The notes under the pieces were generated by a model. The model did not search any database. It was not told the DNA's origin and worked only from the letters and a program-made list of their open reading frames with translations. The position numbers and the translations under genes were made by a program. DNA of 64,000 nt from an uncultured Granulosicoccus sp. (lineage in GTDB: Bacteria; Pseudomonadota; Gammaproteobacteria; Granulosicoccales; Granulosicoccaceae): NCBI GenBank assembly GCA_947499955.1, contig CANMQI010000010.1, positions 124,001-188,000 on the forward strand, read 5' to 3'. How positions within the stretch are numbered: position 1 is the stretch's first letter; each line of letters opens with the position of its first letter. Positions 32,488-42,203 of the stretch are shown in pieces.

Positions 32488-34928
32488 CAGATTTCCCGAC
32501 AACTGCGAAGGCAGTCATCGTCGGCGGTGGAATAGTGGGCTGTTCGACGGCCTACCACCTGGCCAGGCTTGGCTGGGATGTGGTTCTGCTCGAACGCAGG
32601 AAGCTGACCTCCGGCACCACTTTTCATGCAGCAGGCCTGGTCGGCCAGCTGCGCTCCAGCGCCAACATCACGCAGTTGCTCGGTTACTCGGTAGAGCTCT
32701 ACGACAAGCTGGAGCAGGAGACCGGGCAGGCAACCGGCTGGAAGATGAATGGCGGTCTGCGGCTGGCCTGCAACGAAGAGCGCTGGACCGAAGTCAAGCG
32801 ACAGGCCACCACTGCTCATTCCTTTGGCCTGGACATGCAGTTGCTCACGCCCAGGGAAGCATTGGACCTGTGGCCGCTGATGACCATTGACGATGTGGTG
32901 GGTGCCGCCTTTCTGCCAACGGACGGTCAGGCCAACCCGTCTGATATCACCCAATCTCTGGCCAAAGGTGCCCGCATGGCTGGTGCGCGTATCTTCGAAG
33001 ATACCAAGGTCGTGTCAGTGGATGTACAGAAGGGTGTGATCAAGGGACTGGAGACCGAGAAGGGCTATATCGAAACGCCCATCGTGGTGGCCTGTTGTGG
33101 TCAGTGGACACGCGAGTTTGCGCGAAGCGTGGGGGTCAATGTACCGCTGGTGTCGATGCAGCATCAGTACATGATTACCGAGAAGATCGAGGGGGTTCCT
33201 GCCGACCTGCCTACCTTGCGTGATCCTGATCGACTCACCTACTACAAGGAGGAGGTAGGCGGTCTGGTCATGGGCGGTTATGAACCGAATCCGATTCCCT
33301 GGGCGGTCGATGGCATCCCCAGTGGCTTTCATTATTCTCTGCTGGACAGTGATTACGATCATTTCGAACCCATCATGGGGCTCTCACTGGAACGTGTGCC
33401 GGCACTGGAGACCGCCGGTGTACGAGAGCTGGTCAATGGCCCGGAGAGTTTCACGCCCGATGGCAACTTCATCCTGGGTGAGGCGCCGGAGCTGCCGAAC
33501 TTCTTCGTGGGTGCCGGGTTCAACGCCTACGGTATTGCGGCCGGCGGTGGTGCCGGCATGGCTCTGGCCGAATGGGTTGCCAAGGGCGAACCGCCATTCG
33601 ATCTGTGGCCCGTAGACATTCGCCGCTTCGGGCGGCCGCATTTCGATACAGACTGGGTGCGCACGCGTACGATAGAAGCCTATGGAAAGCACTACACCAT
33701 GGCCTGGCCCTCCGAGGAGCATGATAGTGGCCGACCCTGTCGCAAGTCGCCGCTATACGATGTGTTGAAGGACAATGGTGCGGTCTTCGGTGAAAAACTG
33801 GGCTGGGAGCGTCCCAACTGGTTTGCCGACACCGGTGCGGGTGAGGCCCAGCACGATGTGTATTCCTTTCAACGTCCCAACTGGCATGATGCCGTCGGGC
33901 GTGAACATCGTGCGGCGCGCGAATCGGTGGTGCTGTTCGACCAGACCTCTTTTGCCAAGTTCGTGCTCAAGGGGCCGGACGCCGAAGCTGCGCTGGGCTG
34001 GATTGCAGCCAACGATGTGGCCAAACCGGTCGGTTCACTGATCTACACGCAAATGCTCAATGATCACGGTGGCATCGAATGCGATCTGACCTGCGTTCGT
34101 GAGTCGGAAAATGAATACTACATCGTGACGGGTACCGGCTTTGCCACCCATGATTTCGACTGGATATCACGCAATATTCCCGCAGACATGAATGCACAGC
34201 TGGTGGATGTCACCTCAGCCTATGCCGTGCTTTCGCTGATGGGGCCGCAGTCGCGCAAGGTGTTGCAGAAGGTGACGCGTGCCGATGTCTCCAATGAAGC
34301 CTTCCGCTTTGCCAGCGCACAGACCCTAGGAATCGCGGGCTGTCCGGTCAAGGCGCTGCGCGTCACCTATGTGGGGGAGCTGGGTTGGGAGTTGCATTTG
34401 CCAGTGGAATACGCCAGCACGGTCTACGCAGCATTGCAGGAGGCGGGCAGTGAATTCGGTTTGCGCAATGCCGGGTATCGCGCCATGGAAACCCTGCGAC
34501 TGGAGAAAGGCTATCGTGCCTGGGGTGCGGATATCGGGCCTGACCATACTCCCCTGGAAGCCGGACTGGCCTGGGCTCTGAAGCTGAAAACCGACATCGA
34601 TTTTCGTGGACGAGCCGCGGCTGAAAAACAGCAGAAGGAAGGCGTCAGAAAGCGCCTGGCAACCTTTGTGACCGATGGTGATGTGATCCTGTCTGGCAGA
34701 GAGACGATCTATCGCAATGGCGTGCGCGTCGGCTGGCTGAGTTCGGCAGGCTTCGGTCACACCTTGCAGCAATCCATCGGCATGGGCTATGTGCGTGCGG
34801 AGGATGGTGTGGATCGGGACTTCGTGCTCTCAGGCGACTATGAGCTGGAAGTGGCTACCGAGCGTGTGGCCTGCCAGGTAACACTGGCGCCGTTGTACGA
34901 TGCGACGATGGAGCGGGTGAAGGCCTGA
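32484..34928 (+). CDS. Dimethylglycine/sarcosine-dehydrogenase-like FAD enzyme with GcvT domain
   Basis: 814 residues; ATG 32484 overlaps the kinase stop and follows AGAGG. The N-terminal FAD oxidoreductase (GGGIVGCSTAYHL at 14-26) contains SGTTFHAAGL, where His48 matches the histidine that covalently holds FAD in dimethylglycine and sarcosine dehydrogenases. The C-terminal half (about 430-814) is a GcvT-type folate-binding domain (ERVACQVTLAPLYD near the end). Family enzymes oxidatively remove an N-methyl group and pass it to tetrahydrofolate. This is probably the catabolic step of the operon; the precise substrate is inferred. Confidence 0.88.
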   Translation: MTDFPTTAKAVIVGGGIVGCSTAYHLARLGWDVVLLERRKLTSGTTFHAAGLVGQLRSSANITQLLGYSVELYDKLEQETGQATGWKMNGGLRLACNEERWTEVKRQATTAHSFGLDMQLLTPREALDLWPLMTIDDVVGAAFLPTDGQANPSDITQSLAKGARMAGARIFEDTKVVSVDVQKGVIKGLETEKGYIETPIVVACCGQWTREFARSVGVNVPLVSMQHQYMITEKIEGVPADLPTLRDPDRLTYYKEEVGGLVMGGYEPNPIPWAVDGIPSGFHYSLLDSDYDHFEPIMGLSLERVPALETAGVRELVNGPESFTPDGNFILGEAPELPNFFVGAGFNAYGIAAGGGAGMALAEWVAKGEPPFDLWPVDIRRFGRPHFDTDWVRTRTIEAYGKHYTMAWPSEEHDSGRPCRKSPLYDVLKDNGAVFGEKLGWERPNWFADTGAGEAQHDVYSFQRPNWHDAVGREHRAARESVVLFDQTSFAKFVLKGPDAEAALGWIAANDVAKPVGSLIYTQMLNDHGGIECDLTCVRESENEYYIVTGTGFATHDFDWISRNIPADMNAQLVDVTSAYAVLSLMGPQSRKVLQKVTRADVSNEAFRFASAQTLGIAGCPVKALRVTYVGELGWELHLPVEYASTVYAALQEAGSEFGLRNAGYRAMETLRLEKGYRAWGADIGPDHTPLEAGLAWALKLKTDIDFRGRAAAEKQQKEGVRKRLATFVTDGDVILSGRETIYRNGVRVGWLSSAGFGHTLQQSIGMGYVRAEDGVDRDFVLSGDYELEVATERVACQVTLAPLYDATMERVKA

Positions 34929-34931
34929 AGC

Positions 34932-35000
34932 GTGTTGTTGATACTGCAACTGCGTACCGACGCGACAGTGTCTAGATCACTTGATATATCTTGCAAATGA
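34932..35000 (+). pseudogene. Possible fragment of a glutamine amidotransferase gene
   Basis: A 22-codon frame right after the dehydrogenase stop begins VLLILQLRTDATVS, resembling the start of the amidotransferase at 36593 (MKPFLILQLRPETAAS). Sixteen bases (34939-34954 and 36606-36621) are identical. The frame ends after ISCK. This may be a remnant of a duplicated gene. Confidence 0.3.
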
Positions 35001-35421
35001 TCAACTGCCATGACATGCTGGCACAGCCCTTCGATATGCAGAAAATAGCAGGTCCCCATGGTCTTGAATACGGTTTTCCGTCAAGAGCATGGTCAGCCTG
35101 TAGAAGCATGGAGTGGCGGCAGATAGTCAACAATGTCGGATACACCGATGGATGAGTCGTTATTACTGCAAGGTTGGTTTTCGGAGAACGATGAAATCCG
35201 GACTCGGGGGAACGCGATGCAAACTGCTATGCCACCCCAGCTTGTCGAGTCCATGTCTGTATCAAACCTCGACCACTGTTGATTATCCGAACTGTCAAGC
35301 CGGATACCCGGATGCATCCGATCGTGGAATCGGGATGACAGGCGTTCACTGATGTCCCCCGGGAAAACGACAGGAAGCCCTGTGGCGTCGACCAACAACA
35401 GGAAGCAATAGCGAGAACACC
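35001..35421. other. Non-coding stretch before the TRAP binding-protein gene
   Basis: No convincing gene is seen. Short open frames on both strands lack ribosome binding sites and protein-like composition. The promoter of the downstream gene presumably lies here but has no clear -35/-10 pair. Confidence 0.5.
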
Positions 35422-36444
35422 ATGAATACACCACTGAACTATGTACTGGCAGGTGCGGTTTTATCAGGTCTCTGCGTGACCTCGGTCATGGCGGACCCGG
35501 TGATCAAACTGAGAATTCAGAACCATCATGCCATGGAGTCCACCTATGGAACCGTCATAAAGGAGTTCGTGGATAACGTTGCACTCATGTCCGGTGGTGA
35601 CATTGAAATCGAGATGTTCTATTCCTCCGCGGTTGTCAAGTCGGCAGAGACGTTCGACGCCGCTACCACCGGAATTCTTGATTGTGATATGACCAATGGC
35701 AGTTATCAGACCGGCAAGGATCCGGCTTTTCAGTTTGTGGCCGATACGATGGGTGGTTATGACACACCCCTCCAGTATCACACCTGGGTGAACGAAGGCG
35801 GCGGTAAAGAGGCCATCAACGAACTTTACGCCACCTATGGCATGACCTATATCGGCGCACATGTCGGTGGGCAGGAATCATTGAGTTCGATACGGCCTCT
35901 TCGTGGTATCGATGATCTTGACGGTTTCAAGTTTCGATCGCCTCCCGGCATGGAGTCCGAGATCTTCGCATCCCTGGGAGCCAAGCCCGTCGTGATGGAT
36001 TTTACGGAGATCTTCACCGCACTCGAAACCAGAATAATCGACGGTGCCGATGCCGCCTCCATTTCCGTCAACAGAGGCCTGGGAATCTACGACATTGCAA
36101 AGTACACGACCTTCCCGGGGTTCCACTCCATGTCTGCAGATCACCTTGCATGCAGTACCAAGGTGTGGGAAAAGATGACTGAGCAACAACAGAAAATCAT
36201 GACAATCGCGCAGAAGAATCTGGCCATGGACCTGATGATGAGAGTGTTGGTTGATGATGGAATCGCCTTGGCAGAGCTCCCTGCCGAAGGCGTGGAAATC
36301 CACAACTGGTCAGCTGACGATCGTGACACGTTCAGACAGGCATCGCAGGCTGCCTGGGATAAATGGGCGAGCAGAACGCCTCAGGCAAAAGCTCTGGTCA
36401 ACAGCCATATCGGGTTCAGCAAGCAAGTCGGCTTGATCAAGTAG
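35422..36444 (+). CDS. TRAP transporter substrate-binding protein (DctP family), orphan
   Basis: 340 residues with a signal peptide (about 1-25, cut after VMADP). Family features include IKEFVDNVALMSGGDIEIEMFYSSAVVKS, LDGFKFRSPPGMESEIFASLGAKPVVMDFTEIFTALETRIIDGAD and the ligand-binding arginine in KFRSP. TRAP systems import organic acids or zwitterions together with DctQ and DctM membrane subunits, but neither is encoded next to it. The partner may lie elsewhere in the genome, or the protein may act as a receptor only. Confidence 0.9.
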   Translation: MNTPLNYVLAGAVLSGLCVTSVMADPVIKLRIQNHHAMESTYGTVIKEFVDNVALMSGGDIEIEMFYSSAVVKSAETFDAATTGILDCDMTNGSYQTGKDPAFQFVADTMGGYDTPLQYHTWVNEGGGKEAINELYATYGMTYIGAHVGGQESLSSIRPLRGIDDLDGFKFRSPPGMESEIFASLGAKPVVMDFTEIFTALETRIIDGADAASISVNRGLGIYDIAKYTTFPGFHSMSADHLACSTKVWEKMTEQQQKIMTIAQKNLAMDLMMRVLVDDGIALAELPAEGVEIHNWSADDRDTFRQASQAAWDKWASRTPQAKALVNSHIGFSKQVGLIK

Positions 36445-36592
36445 GGAAAAACGTTGCTGTGCTGTTACGGCAGCACGGATCGTTCGTACAAGGTGGTCAC
36501 CTGCCAGGGCCTGCAATCCATGCGACAGGTGACCATTCGAGGGTAGAATCAAGTTCTGATAATCAGTCTTCACCCGCTCCTCGAATAACGCC

Positions 36593-37333
36593 ATGAAGCC
36601 ATTCCTGATACTGCAACTGCGCCCGGAAACAGCCGCCTCGGATGACGAATTTGCCGCGATTCTGGACAAGAGCGGTTTGTCCATCGAGGACGCCTGCCGC
36701 GTCCGGCTCGACCAGGAAGCCCTGCCTGCAGGCCTGTCACTGGATGACTACAGTGGTGTCATCGTGGGCGGTGGTCCGGGTTGTGTCAGTGATACGGAAG
36801 ACAGGAAGTCGGCGGCGGACAGGGCTATCGAATCTGCAGTATTGGGTCTGATGCCACAGATCACCGAGAGCGATTTTCCGTTCCTGGGTTGTTGCTATGG
36901 AATAGGCATTCTGGCCCACCATCTGGGAGCAAACGTCAGCAAGGAACAATATGGCGAAGCGGTGGGGGCGGTGGAGTGCGAACTGACGCCAGCCGGCAAG
37001 TACGATCCGATACTCGAGGGTGTCGATGCACGATTCCGCGCCTTTGTCGGACACAAGGAAGCGGTTCAGCATTTGCCGCAGGGCTGCGAGCATCTGGCGC
37101 AATCCGGGCCCTGTCCCTATCAGATGATTCGTTACGGTGAGAATGTCTATGCCACGCAGTTTCATCCGGAAGCCGACGGCAAGTCATTCGAGGTGCGCAT
37201 CAAGGTGTACCGCAATGCAGGCTACTTTCCACCCGAAGAGTCAGAGAAACTGATTGCCATGTGTCGCGCCGAAGACATACGGATGCCGGAGCGCATACTG
37301 AGAAACTTTGTCAAACGCTACGGCCAAGGCTGA
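36593..37333 (+). CDS. Class I glutamine amidotransferase (stand-alone GATase domain)
   Basis: 246 residues forming one GATase1 domain. The nucleophile elbow FLGCCYGIGIL (Cys at about 100) and FHPEAD (His/Glu near 200) give a full catalytic triad. It resembles stand-alone GMP-synthase-like amidotransferases of the YfeJ type rather than GuaA itself. The synthase partner is not visible nearby. A short related fragment appears at 34.93 kb. Confidence 0.85.
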   Translation: MKPFLILQLRPETAASDDEFAAILDKSGLSIEDACRVRLDQEALPAGLSLDDYSGVIVGGGPGCVSDTEDRKSAADRAIESAVLGLMPQITESDFPFLGCCYGIGILAHHLGANVSKEQYGEAVGAVECELTPAGKYDPILEGVDARFRAFVGHKEAVQHLPQGCEHLAQSGPCPYQMIRYGENVYATQFHPEADGKSFEVRIKVYRNAGYFPPEESEKLIAMCRAEDIRMPERILRNFVKRYGQG

Positions 37334-37428
37334 AATCTGACAATGTCGGCCGCGTGTTGAATGAGTCGACAAAGCGGGTATCGCATCCCGATATACTGTC
37401 AGATCATCTACCTTGGCTGACCGATCGG

Positions 37429-39753
37429 ATGCGTTGTTACCTGAGATTGCTGTGTGCCCTGGCGGCGACCTTGCTTGTCTGTGCTGCCTGTGTGCAAGTC
37501 AAACCCGTCGCCGGCGAACCCGAAACCGTTGTCGGCCAGGCGCGCAGCGAAGTGCCCGCCAGCAGTCTTGCCGATATCGATTTTCTTGCCGATGTCAAAC
37601 CGATACTCGATAGTCGTTGCATCTCCTGTCATGCCTGCTACGACGCACCCTGTCAGCTCAAGACCAGTGCTGCCGAGGCTCTGTCGCGAGGAGCGACCAA
37701 GGCTCGGGTTTATCATTCGACACGTTTGCTGCCGGCGGACCCGACACGTCTTTTCGTTGACGAGCAGACGACAGAAGGCTGGCGTGAGAAGGGTTTCTTC
37801 AGCGTGTTTGGCGAACGGCATGAGAGTGGCGTCGACGCCGGCCTGATGAAGCGTTTTCTCGAGCTCAAGAAGCAGGCGCCGCCCTTGCACTCAGGCGCTT
37901 TGCCGGATACCTACACCGTGGGTCTGAACCGTGAAAACGAATGTCCCACCATTGACGAATTCGATACGTATGCAAAGCGTCATCCGGAAGGGGGTATGCC
38001 ATACGCCTTGCCTGGCTTGAGTGATGATGAGCAGGAGGTGCTGATCCGCTGGCTGGATGCCGGTGCACCGTATCAGACCGATGTTGCGGTGGCACCCGAG
38101 TTCAGCGATGTGCTGGCAAGCTGGGAGTCGTTTCTCAATCGGGATTCGAACAAGGGGCGCCTGGTATCACGCTACCTGTACGAGCATCTGTACCTGGCGC
38201 ATCTGTACTTCCCAGATGTGTCTGCCAACACCTTTTTCAAGGTGGTGCGTTCTGCAAGCCCGCCTGGTGAATCCGTGCGCTTCATTGCAACAAGAAGACC
38301 CTTTGATGATCCCGGGGTTGCCACCGTGTACTACCGTCTGGTGCCCGAACGCGAAACCATCGTGGCCAAGACGCACAATCCCTACAGGCTGGATGCCGCA
38401 AGGCTAGCACGGTTCGAAACGCTGTTCTTCAATGACGACTATCAGGTCGCTACCTTGCCGGGCTACCGGGCAGACAATAATGCCAATCCGTTTGTCACCT
38501 TTGCCGCGTTGCCGATGAACAGTCGCTACCGCTTCATGTTGGAAGAGGCTCGATTCACGATTGCCAACTACATTCGCGGTAGCGTATGTCGCGGGCAGAT
38601 TGCGGTCAGTGTCATTCGTGATCGTTTCTGGGTCGTGTTTCTGAATCCGGATTCACCGGTCAATGATTCCCTGGCGAGTTTCCTGCCCAAGGTCAGCAAC
38701 GAGCTGGCCCTGGCCAACAGCAACGATTCAAGTATCGGTCTGACCCCCTTGTTGCACTGGGGGCACTATGAAAGGCTGGAAAACGAACATCACAAGGCGC
38801 GTGACCAGGCGCTGGCTGACTGGTTTTCGGACAACGACGTCTCGCTAGACATGATCTGGGATGGTGGCAAGGATAAGAACCCCAATGCCGCACTGACCGT
38901 GTTGCGTCATGGCGATTATGCCGCTGTAGAGCAGGGGCTGTTGGGCCAGAGCCCGCCGGATACGGCCTGGCTCATCGACTATCCACTACTGGAACGCATT
39001 CACTATCTGCTGGTCGCCGGTTACGACGTCTATGGCACGCTGGGTCATCAACTGACCTCGAGGCTGCACATGGATTTTCTGCGCATGCAGGGCGAGAAGA
39101 ACCTGCTGGCTTTCGTGCCAACGGACGCACGCCGGCAAGCGCGAGAGCAGTGGTACCGCCATGCGCCCGAGGATGCACTGGCCTACATGACCAACCGGGC
39201 ATTCGACAAGGTGCCGTTCACCGGTATCGATTACCGGACGAAGGACCCTCTCGGGGAGTTATATGGCTTGCTGGCAACGTACCTGGATGTCATTCAGCCT
39301 GCCGATCGAGAGACAGAGCTGCTGCCGGGTCTGGAAGAGTTCAAGGGTGAGAAAACCGTGCTGTTGCCACAGATGACCCTGCTTCGAATCAATGGTGACG
39401 AACCGCGTTATGTATCGTTACTGCGCAATGATGCGCATCTGAACATGAGCTCGGTCTTCGAAGAGAAAAAGCAGCTGGTCCCTGCGGAGAATACGGTGAC
39501 GGTATTGCCGGGTATACGCGGTTTTTATCCGAATGCCCTGATGCAGATTGACGAGAGCGATCTGGAGGCGTTTGTGGCTGCGGTGCTGGCGCTTGAGGAC
39601 GAAGACAGTTATTCACGTTTGCTGGATGACTACGGCATTCGTCGCAGCAATCCGCAGTTCTGGGCTTTGAGCGATGAGCTGCATGAGCAGTGGCGACAGT
39701 CTGATCCCACCGGCTTCGGGTATCTGGATTACAGCCGGCTGGAGAATCGCTGA
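37429..39753 (+). CDS. cti: Fatty acid cis/trans isomerase
   Basis: 774 residues from the ATG at 37429, which gives a signal/lipoprotein-like N-terminus (LLVCAAC); the open frame reaches further upstream into the previous gene. The c-type haem motif CISCHACYDAPCQLK at about 64-78 is the hallmark of Cti, as are the C-terminal domain and overall length. Cti acts in the periplasm, converting cis-unsaturated acyl chains of membrane lipids to trans and so stiffening the membrane under solvent, heat or salt stress. Its 3' end faces the imelysin-like gene. Confidence 0.93.
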   Translation: MRCYLRLLCALAATLLVCAACVQVKPVAGEPETVVGQARSEVPASSLADIDFLADVKPILDSRCISCHACYDAPCQLKTSAAEALSRGATKARVYHSTRLLPADPTRLFVDEQTTEGWREKGFFSVFGERHESGVDAGLMKRFLELKKQAPPLHSGALPDTYTVGLNRENECPTIDEFDTYAKRHPEGGMPYALPGLSDDEQEVLIRWLDAGAPYQTDVAVAPEFSDVLASWESFLNRDSNKGRLVSRYLYEHLYLAHLYFPDVSANTFFKVVRSASPPGESVRFIATRRPFDDPGVATVYYRLVPERETIVAKTHNPYRLDAARLARFETLFFNDDYQVATLPGYRADNNANPFVTFAALPMNSRYRFMLEEARFTIANYIRGSVCRGQIAVSVIRDRFWVVFLNPDSPVNDSLASFLPKVSNELALANSNDSSIGLTPLLHWGHYERLENEHHKARDQALADWFSDNDVSLDMIWDGGKDKNPNAALTVLRHGDYAAVEQGLLGQSPPDTAWLIDYPLLERIHYLLVAGYDVYGTLGHQLTSRLHMDFLRMQGEKNLLAFVPTDARRQAREQWYRHAPEDALAYMTNRAFDKVPFTGIDYRTKDPLGELYGLLATYLDVIQPADRETELLPGLEEFKGEKTVLLPQMTLLRINGDEPRYVSLLRNDAHLNMSSVFEEKKQLVPAENTVTVLPGIRGFYPNALMQIDESDLEAFVAAVLALEDEDSYSRLLDDYGIRRSNPQFWALSDELHEQWRQSDPTGFGYLDYSRLENR

Positions 39754-39847
39754 GCCTGAGTCATTGCCTGGACAAGCGGGGTCCGGCGGTGCACGCTAGC
39801 GCCAGGTGAGCGTGGTGAGTCTGCAGTGCCATGAACACCGATGTCCG

Positions 39848-40930
39848 TCAATCTCCGTCGTCGGCATTGAAGTTGACCCCCATGCCCAGAGGTGTGAGTA
39901 CATCGTCGTTGACGGTATGGCGAATATCGTCGAGTACGGCTGACAGACTGGCGAAAACCGTATCGACCTCCGGGCTCAACTGGCCATTGGCGTCGGCGAA
40001 GGCGAATGTGTATTGCAGTTTGCGCAGCAAGTGATCCACGTAGTCGAAGTCGGTAGTCAGCTCGTCTTCCATGTCCAGCTGTTGCAACAGGCCGGCGTCG
40101 AACAGCAGTGAGCGGATGCTCGAGATATTGCCACCGAGCATGGCCACGGTACGTCGACTGCGCCACAGGGGAGCGGTGCGAATGAGTCTGGGGTCTTCCG
40201 ATAGCAGCGGCTGCAACTTGCGATCAACCAGGCTGTCCAGCCCGGTGACAATCTCGGTGATGACACTGCGCAGCGCTTCGGCGTGGTTACGAAAATAGGG
40301 AGATGTGGCATCAGGGTGCAGAAAGGCCTGTACGTACTCCGTATCCGATTGCCAGGCGCCATCAAGTTCGTTGGCCATCGAAGCAATATTCTGAATGATG
40401 GTTTCTACGACATGACACAGGGGTGCTTCCTCCACCGTGTATTTCCCATCGCTGAACAGCAACCGTTCAAGGGCAGGGAAGCCTTGCACAGCCACGCTTT
40501 TATCGGCCAGTTGCTGAACACTCAGGCTGGCGACGTCTTCGTCCGCCAGCAGGTTGCGCAACTGCCGCTCGCCCACGCGTCGTTTATCCGGCCAGTAGAA
40601 CAGTCTGTTCTGCAAGTGGTTGTCGAGCAGGGGGCCGGATCGGAAGATTTCCACCCTGGCGTAATCCTTCAGCACTCGGGTGAAGTCGGTTTGCAGAGAA
40701 TAGATTCTTGAACCTAGCGTACTGCCGCAGAGATCCTTCGTGCCTGCGGCCCATTGGCTGGCGGCGCTGGCAAACTGCTGAAAGGCAGGTTGGTAGACCT
40801 GTTGCACCCATCTTTCCGACAACTCCGGAGTTCCCTGGAATTCTGCGGCCCGCGTCTGTGCAGTTGACAATGTCAACGTGACCACGGTCAGGACTGGTAG
40901 CAGCCGAGTGCGAAGAAGAGGCGCTCGCAT
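39848..40930 (-). CDS. Imelysin-like (peptidase M75 superfamily) periplasmic protein
   Basis: 360 residues from the ATG at 40930, which begins with a good signal peptide (cut near TRAAEF). The frame goes up to a TTG at 41032 without family-like sequence. Two four-helix halves are expected. NRLFYWPDKRRVGERQL and AVQGFPALERLLFSDG mark the COG3489-like imelysin group. The classic GxHxxE metal motif reads GFPALE here, so metal binding may differ. Imelysin relatives take part in iron uptake or are of unknown function. Confidence 0.8.
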   Translation of the reverse strand: MRAPLLRTRLLPVLTVVTLTLSTAQTRAAEFQGTPELSERWVQQVYQPAFQQFASAASQWAAGTKDLCGSTLGSRIYSLQTDFTRVLKDYARVEIFRSGPLLDNHLQNRLFYWPDKRRVGERQLRNLLADEDVASLSVQQLADKSVAVQGFPALERLLFSDGKYTVEEAPLCHVVETIIQNIASMANELDGAWQSDTEYVQAFLHPDATSPYFRNHAEALRSVITEIVTGLDSLVDRKLQPLLSEDPRLIRTAPLWRSRRTVAMLGGNISSIRSLLFDAGLLQQLDMEDELTTDFDYVDHLLRKLQYTFAFADANGQLSPEVDTVFASLSAVLDDIRHTVNDDVLTPLGMGVNFNADDGD

Positions 40931-41153
40931 GAATGCAATGCGGGTCAGGGTCGTGAGCAGTAATGAGAGCCGATTCTTGCCTGGGTGTGTCATGCGGGTT
41001 GAAGGCGAGCAGAGGTCTGAAACAGGGTACAACGCAGAGTTCCCGCGGGTCCATCAACCAGAATGATAGGCGTGCTCCCGGGTGCGTGCTAGTCTGCGGA
41101 AGACGCCCATTGGCTTGACCCCAGAATACCGCAGAGGGCTCAAGGAGAAGAGT

Positions 41154-42116
41154 ATGAAGCGATTGAACATGTTTTCCCACACGCCGACAATCCCTGCCGG
41201 ATTTGCCGGCATACTGCTTCTTGCGCTGGCAGGCTGCAGCAGCTCCAGTTCGGAGCCTTCAGTGGAGCTCTCAGAGGACAACTGTCCGGGTATTGACAAC
41301 CCTGATCAGCTGGATACGGATGCCGATGGGCAAGGCGATGCTTGCGACAGCGATGATGATAACGATGGTTTCCAGGACGTTGATGACCCGGCGCCGCTGG
41401 ACAATACGAAGCCCGGAGATTTTTCGACGCCGGAGGCAATCCTGGACGATGCTGTCGTGCAGGAGGCCATTGAACAAGCTCGACTGGCTGGCGTGGAGAT
41501 ACGGACCGACACCGGTCTGGCGCCGCCAACCCTTTCCGGCTATTACAATCGGGCCGATGGTGCCGGCCGGTTCACGGCAACGGATAACGGTACGGATATA
41601 GGACGTTCTCTGGTCGGCGCTGAAAGACGTCTGGATCAAGGCGCGGGCAATTCGATTTCGTCAGCCGGTGTGAGTTACACCGTGGGCTCTCCGATTGCTT
41701 TCGGGATTGCCGAAGGTTCTCTGATCAGGGGAGAGGGCAATCTCTTCACGATCTATTCACGCAGCAAGAGTACCTGCACTGAAGCCGGGTCGGATTATGA
41801 TCTGTTCAGCGTCGGTATCAGCTCCGGCGAATCGGATCCCGTGACGGGAAACATTCTTGATTCACGCACCCTGTCGGTGACGATCGATGTGGCCGGTGAG
41901 CTCACAACTGCTTGTGCGGACCGGATTTCCGGTGCGGCAGAGCTGGAAGGTGGCTGGAGCGTGTACGAATATGCGCTCGATCGGTACGTCGAACCGTCCT
42001 CACTCCTGTACATGTGTGTCGAAGACGATGCCGCCTATGCGCCAACCGAAGAGTGGACCGGCAGTGATGGCATGGCCTGTTCCTGTACCGAGGATTATCA
42101 GATCAGTTGTCAGTAG
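41154..42116 (+). CDS. Lipoprotein with thrombospondin type 3-like calcium motif
   Basis: 320 residues from the ATG at 41154, six bases after AGGAG. A lipoprotein signal ends in ILLLALAGC (lipidated Cys about 27). It is followed by a TSP3-like aspartate-rich calcium segment (DNCPGIDNPDQLDTDADGQG and DSDDDNDGFQDVDD, about 41-80). The rest, about 85-320, is a beta-rich region with several cysteines and no recognised family. Probably an outer-membrane surface lipoprotein; function unknown. Confidence 0.75.
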   Translation: MKRLNMFSHTPTIPAGFAGILLLALAGCSSSSSEPSVELSEDNCPGIDNPDQLDTDADGQGDACDSDDDNDGFQDVDDPAPLDNTKPGDFSTPEAILDDAVVQEAIEQARLAGVEIRTDTGLAPPTLSGYYNRADGAGRFTATDNGTDIGRSLVGAERRLDQGAGNSISSAGVSYTVGSPIAFGIAEGSLIRGEGNLFTIYSRSKSTCTEAGSDYDLFSVGISSGESDPVTGNILDSRTLSVTIDVAGELTTACADRISGAAELEGGWSVYEYALDRYVEPSSLLYMCVEDDAAYAPTEEWTGSDGMACSCTEDYQISCQ

Positions 42117-42140
42117 GGAAGTGATTCTCCTTCGCCCATG

Positions 42141-42165
42141 AAAAAAGCGGCCCGATTGGGCCGCT
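42141..42165 (-). terminator. Rho-independent terminator of the disrupted tmRNA gene
   Basis: AGCGGCCC (42146-42153) and GGGCCGCT (42158-42165) form an eight-pair stem with a GATT loop. Read on the minus strand it is followed by six Ts. It lies directly behind the tmRNA 3' end and would also stop rightward transcription from the lipoprotein gene poorly, as that side lacks a T-run. Confidence 0.8.
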
Positions 42166-42178
42166 TGATTCGTGCATT

Positions 42179-42203
42179 TGGTGGAGCTGGGGGGAGTCGA
42201 ACC
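42179..42203 (-). other. Phage attachment site: 3' terminus of the tmRNA (ssrA) gene
   Basis: Read on the minus strand, the 25 bases are a tmRNA T-loop and acceptor end (GGTTCGACT ... CCAGCTCCACCA). The CAGCTCC acceptor strand matches tmRNA, whose 5' end begins GGGGCTG. Only this end is present: the sequence just upstream does not form a proper T-stem and the rest of a roughly 350-base tmRNA is absent, since the integrase gene begins 106 bases away. It is therefore the displaced 3' fragment at the phage junction; an intact ssrA is expected at the other prophage end beyond the window. Confidence 0.75.

Noticed and set aside
40930..41032. Upstream TTG start for the imelysin-like protein
   Set aside because: It would place 34 non-family residues before a clear signal peptide that starts at the ATG 40930.
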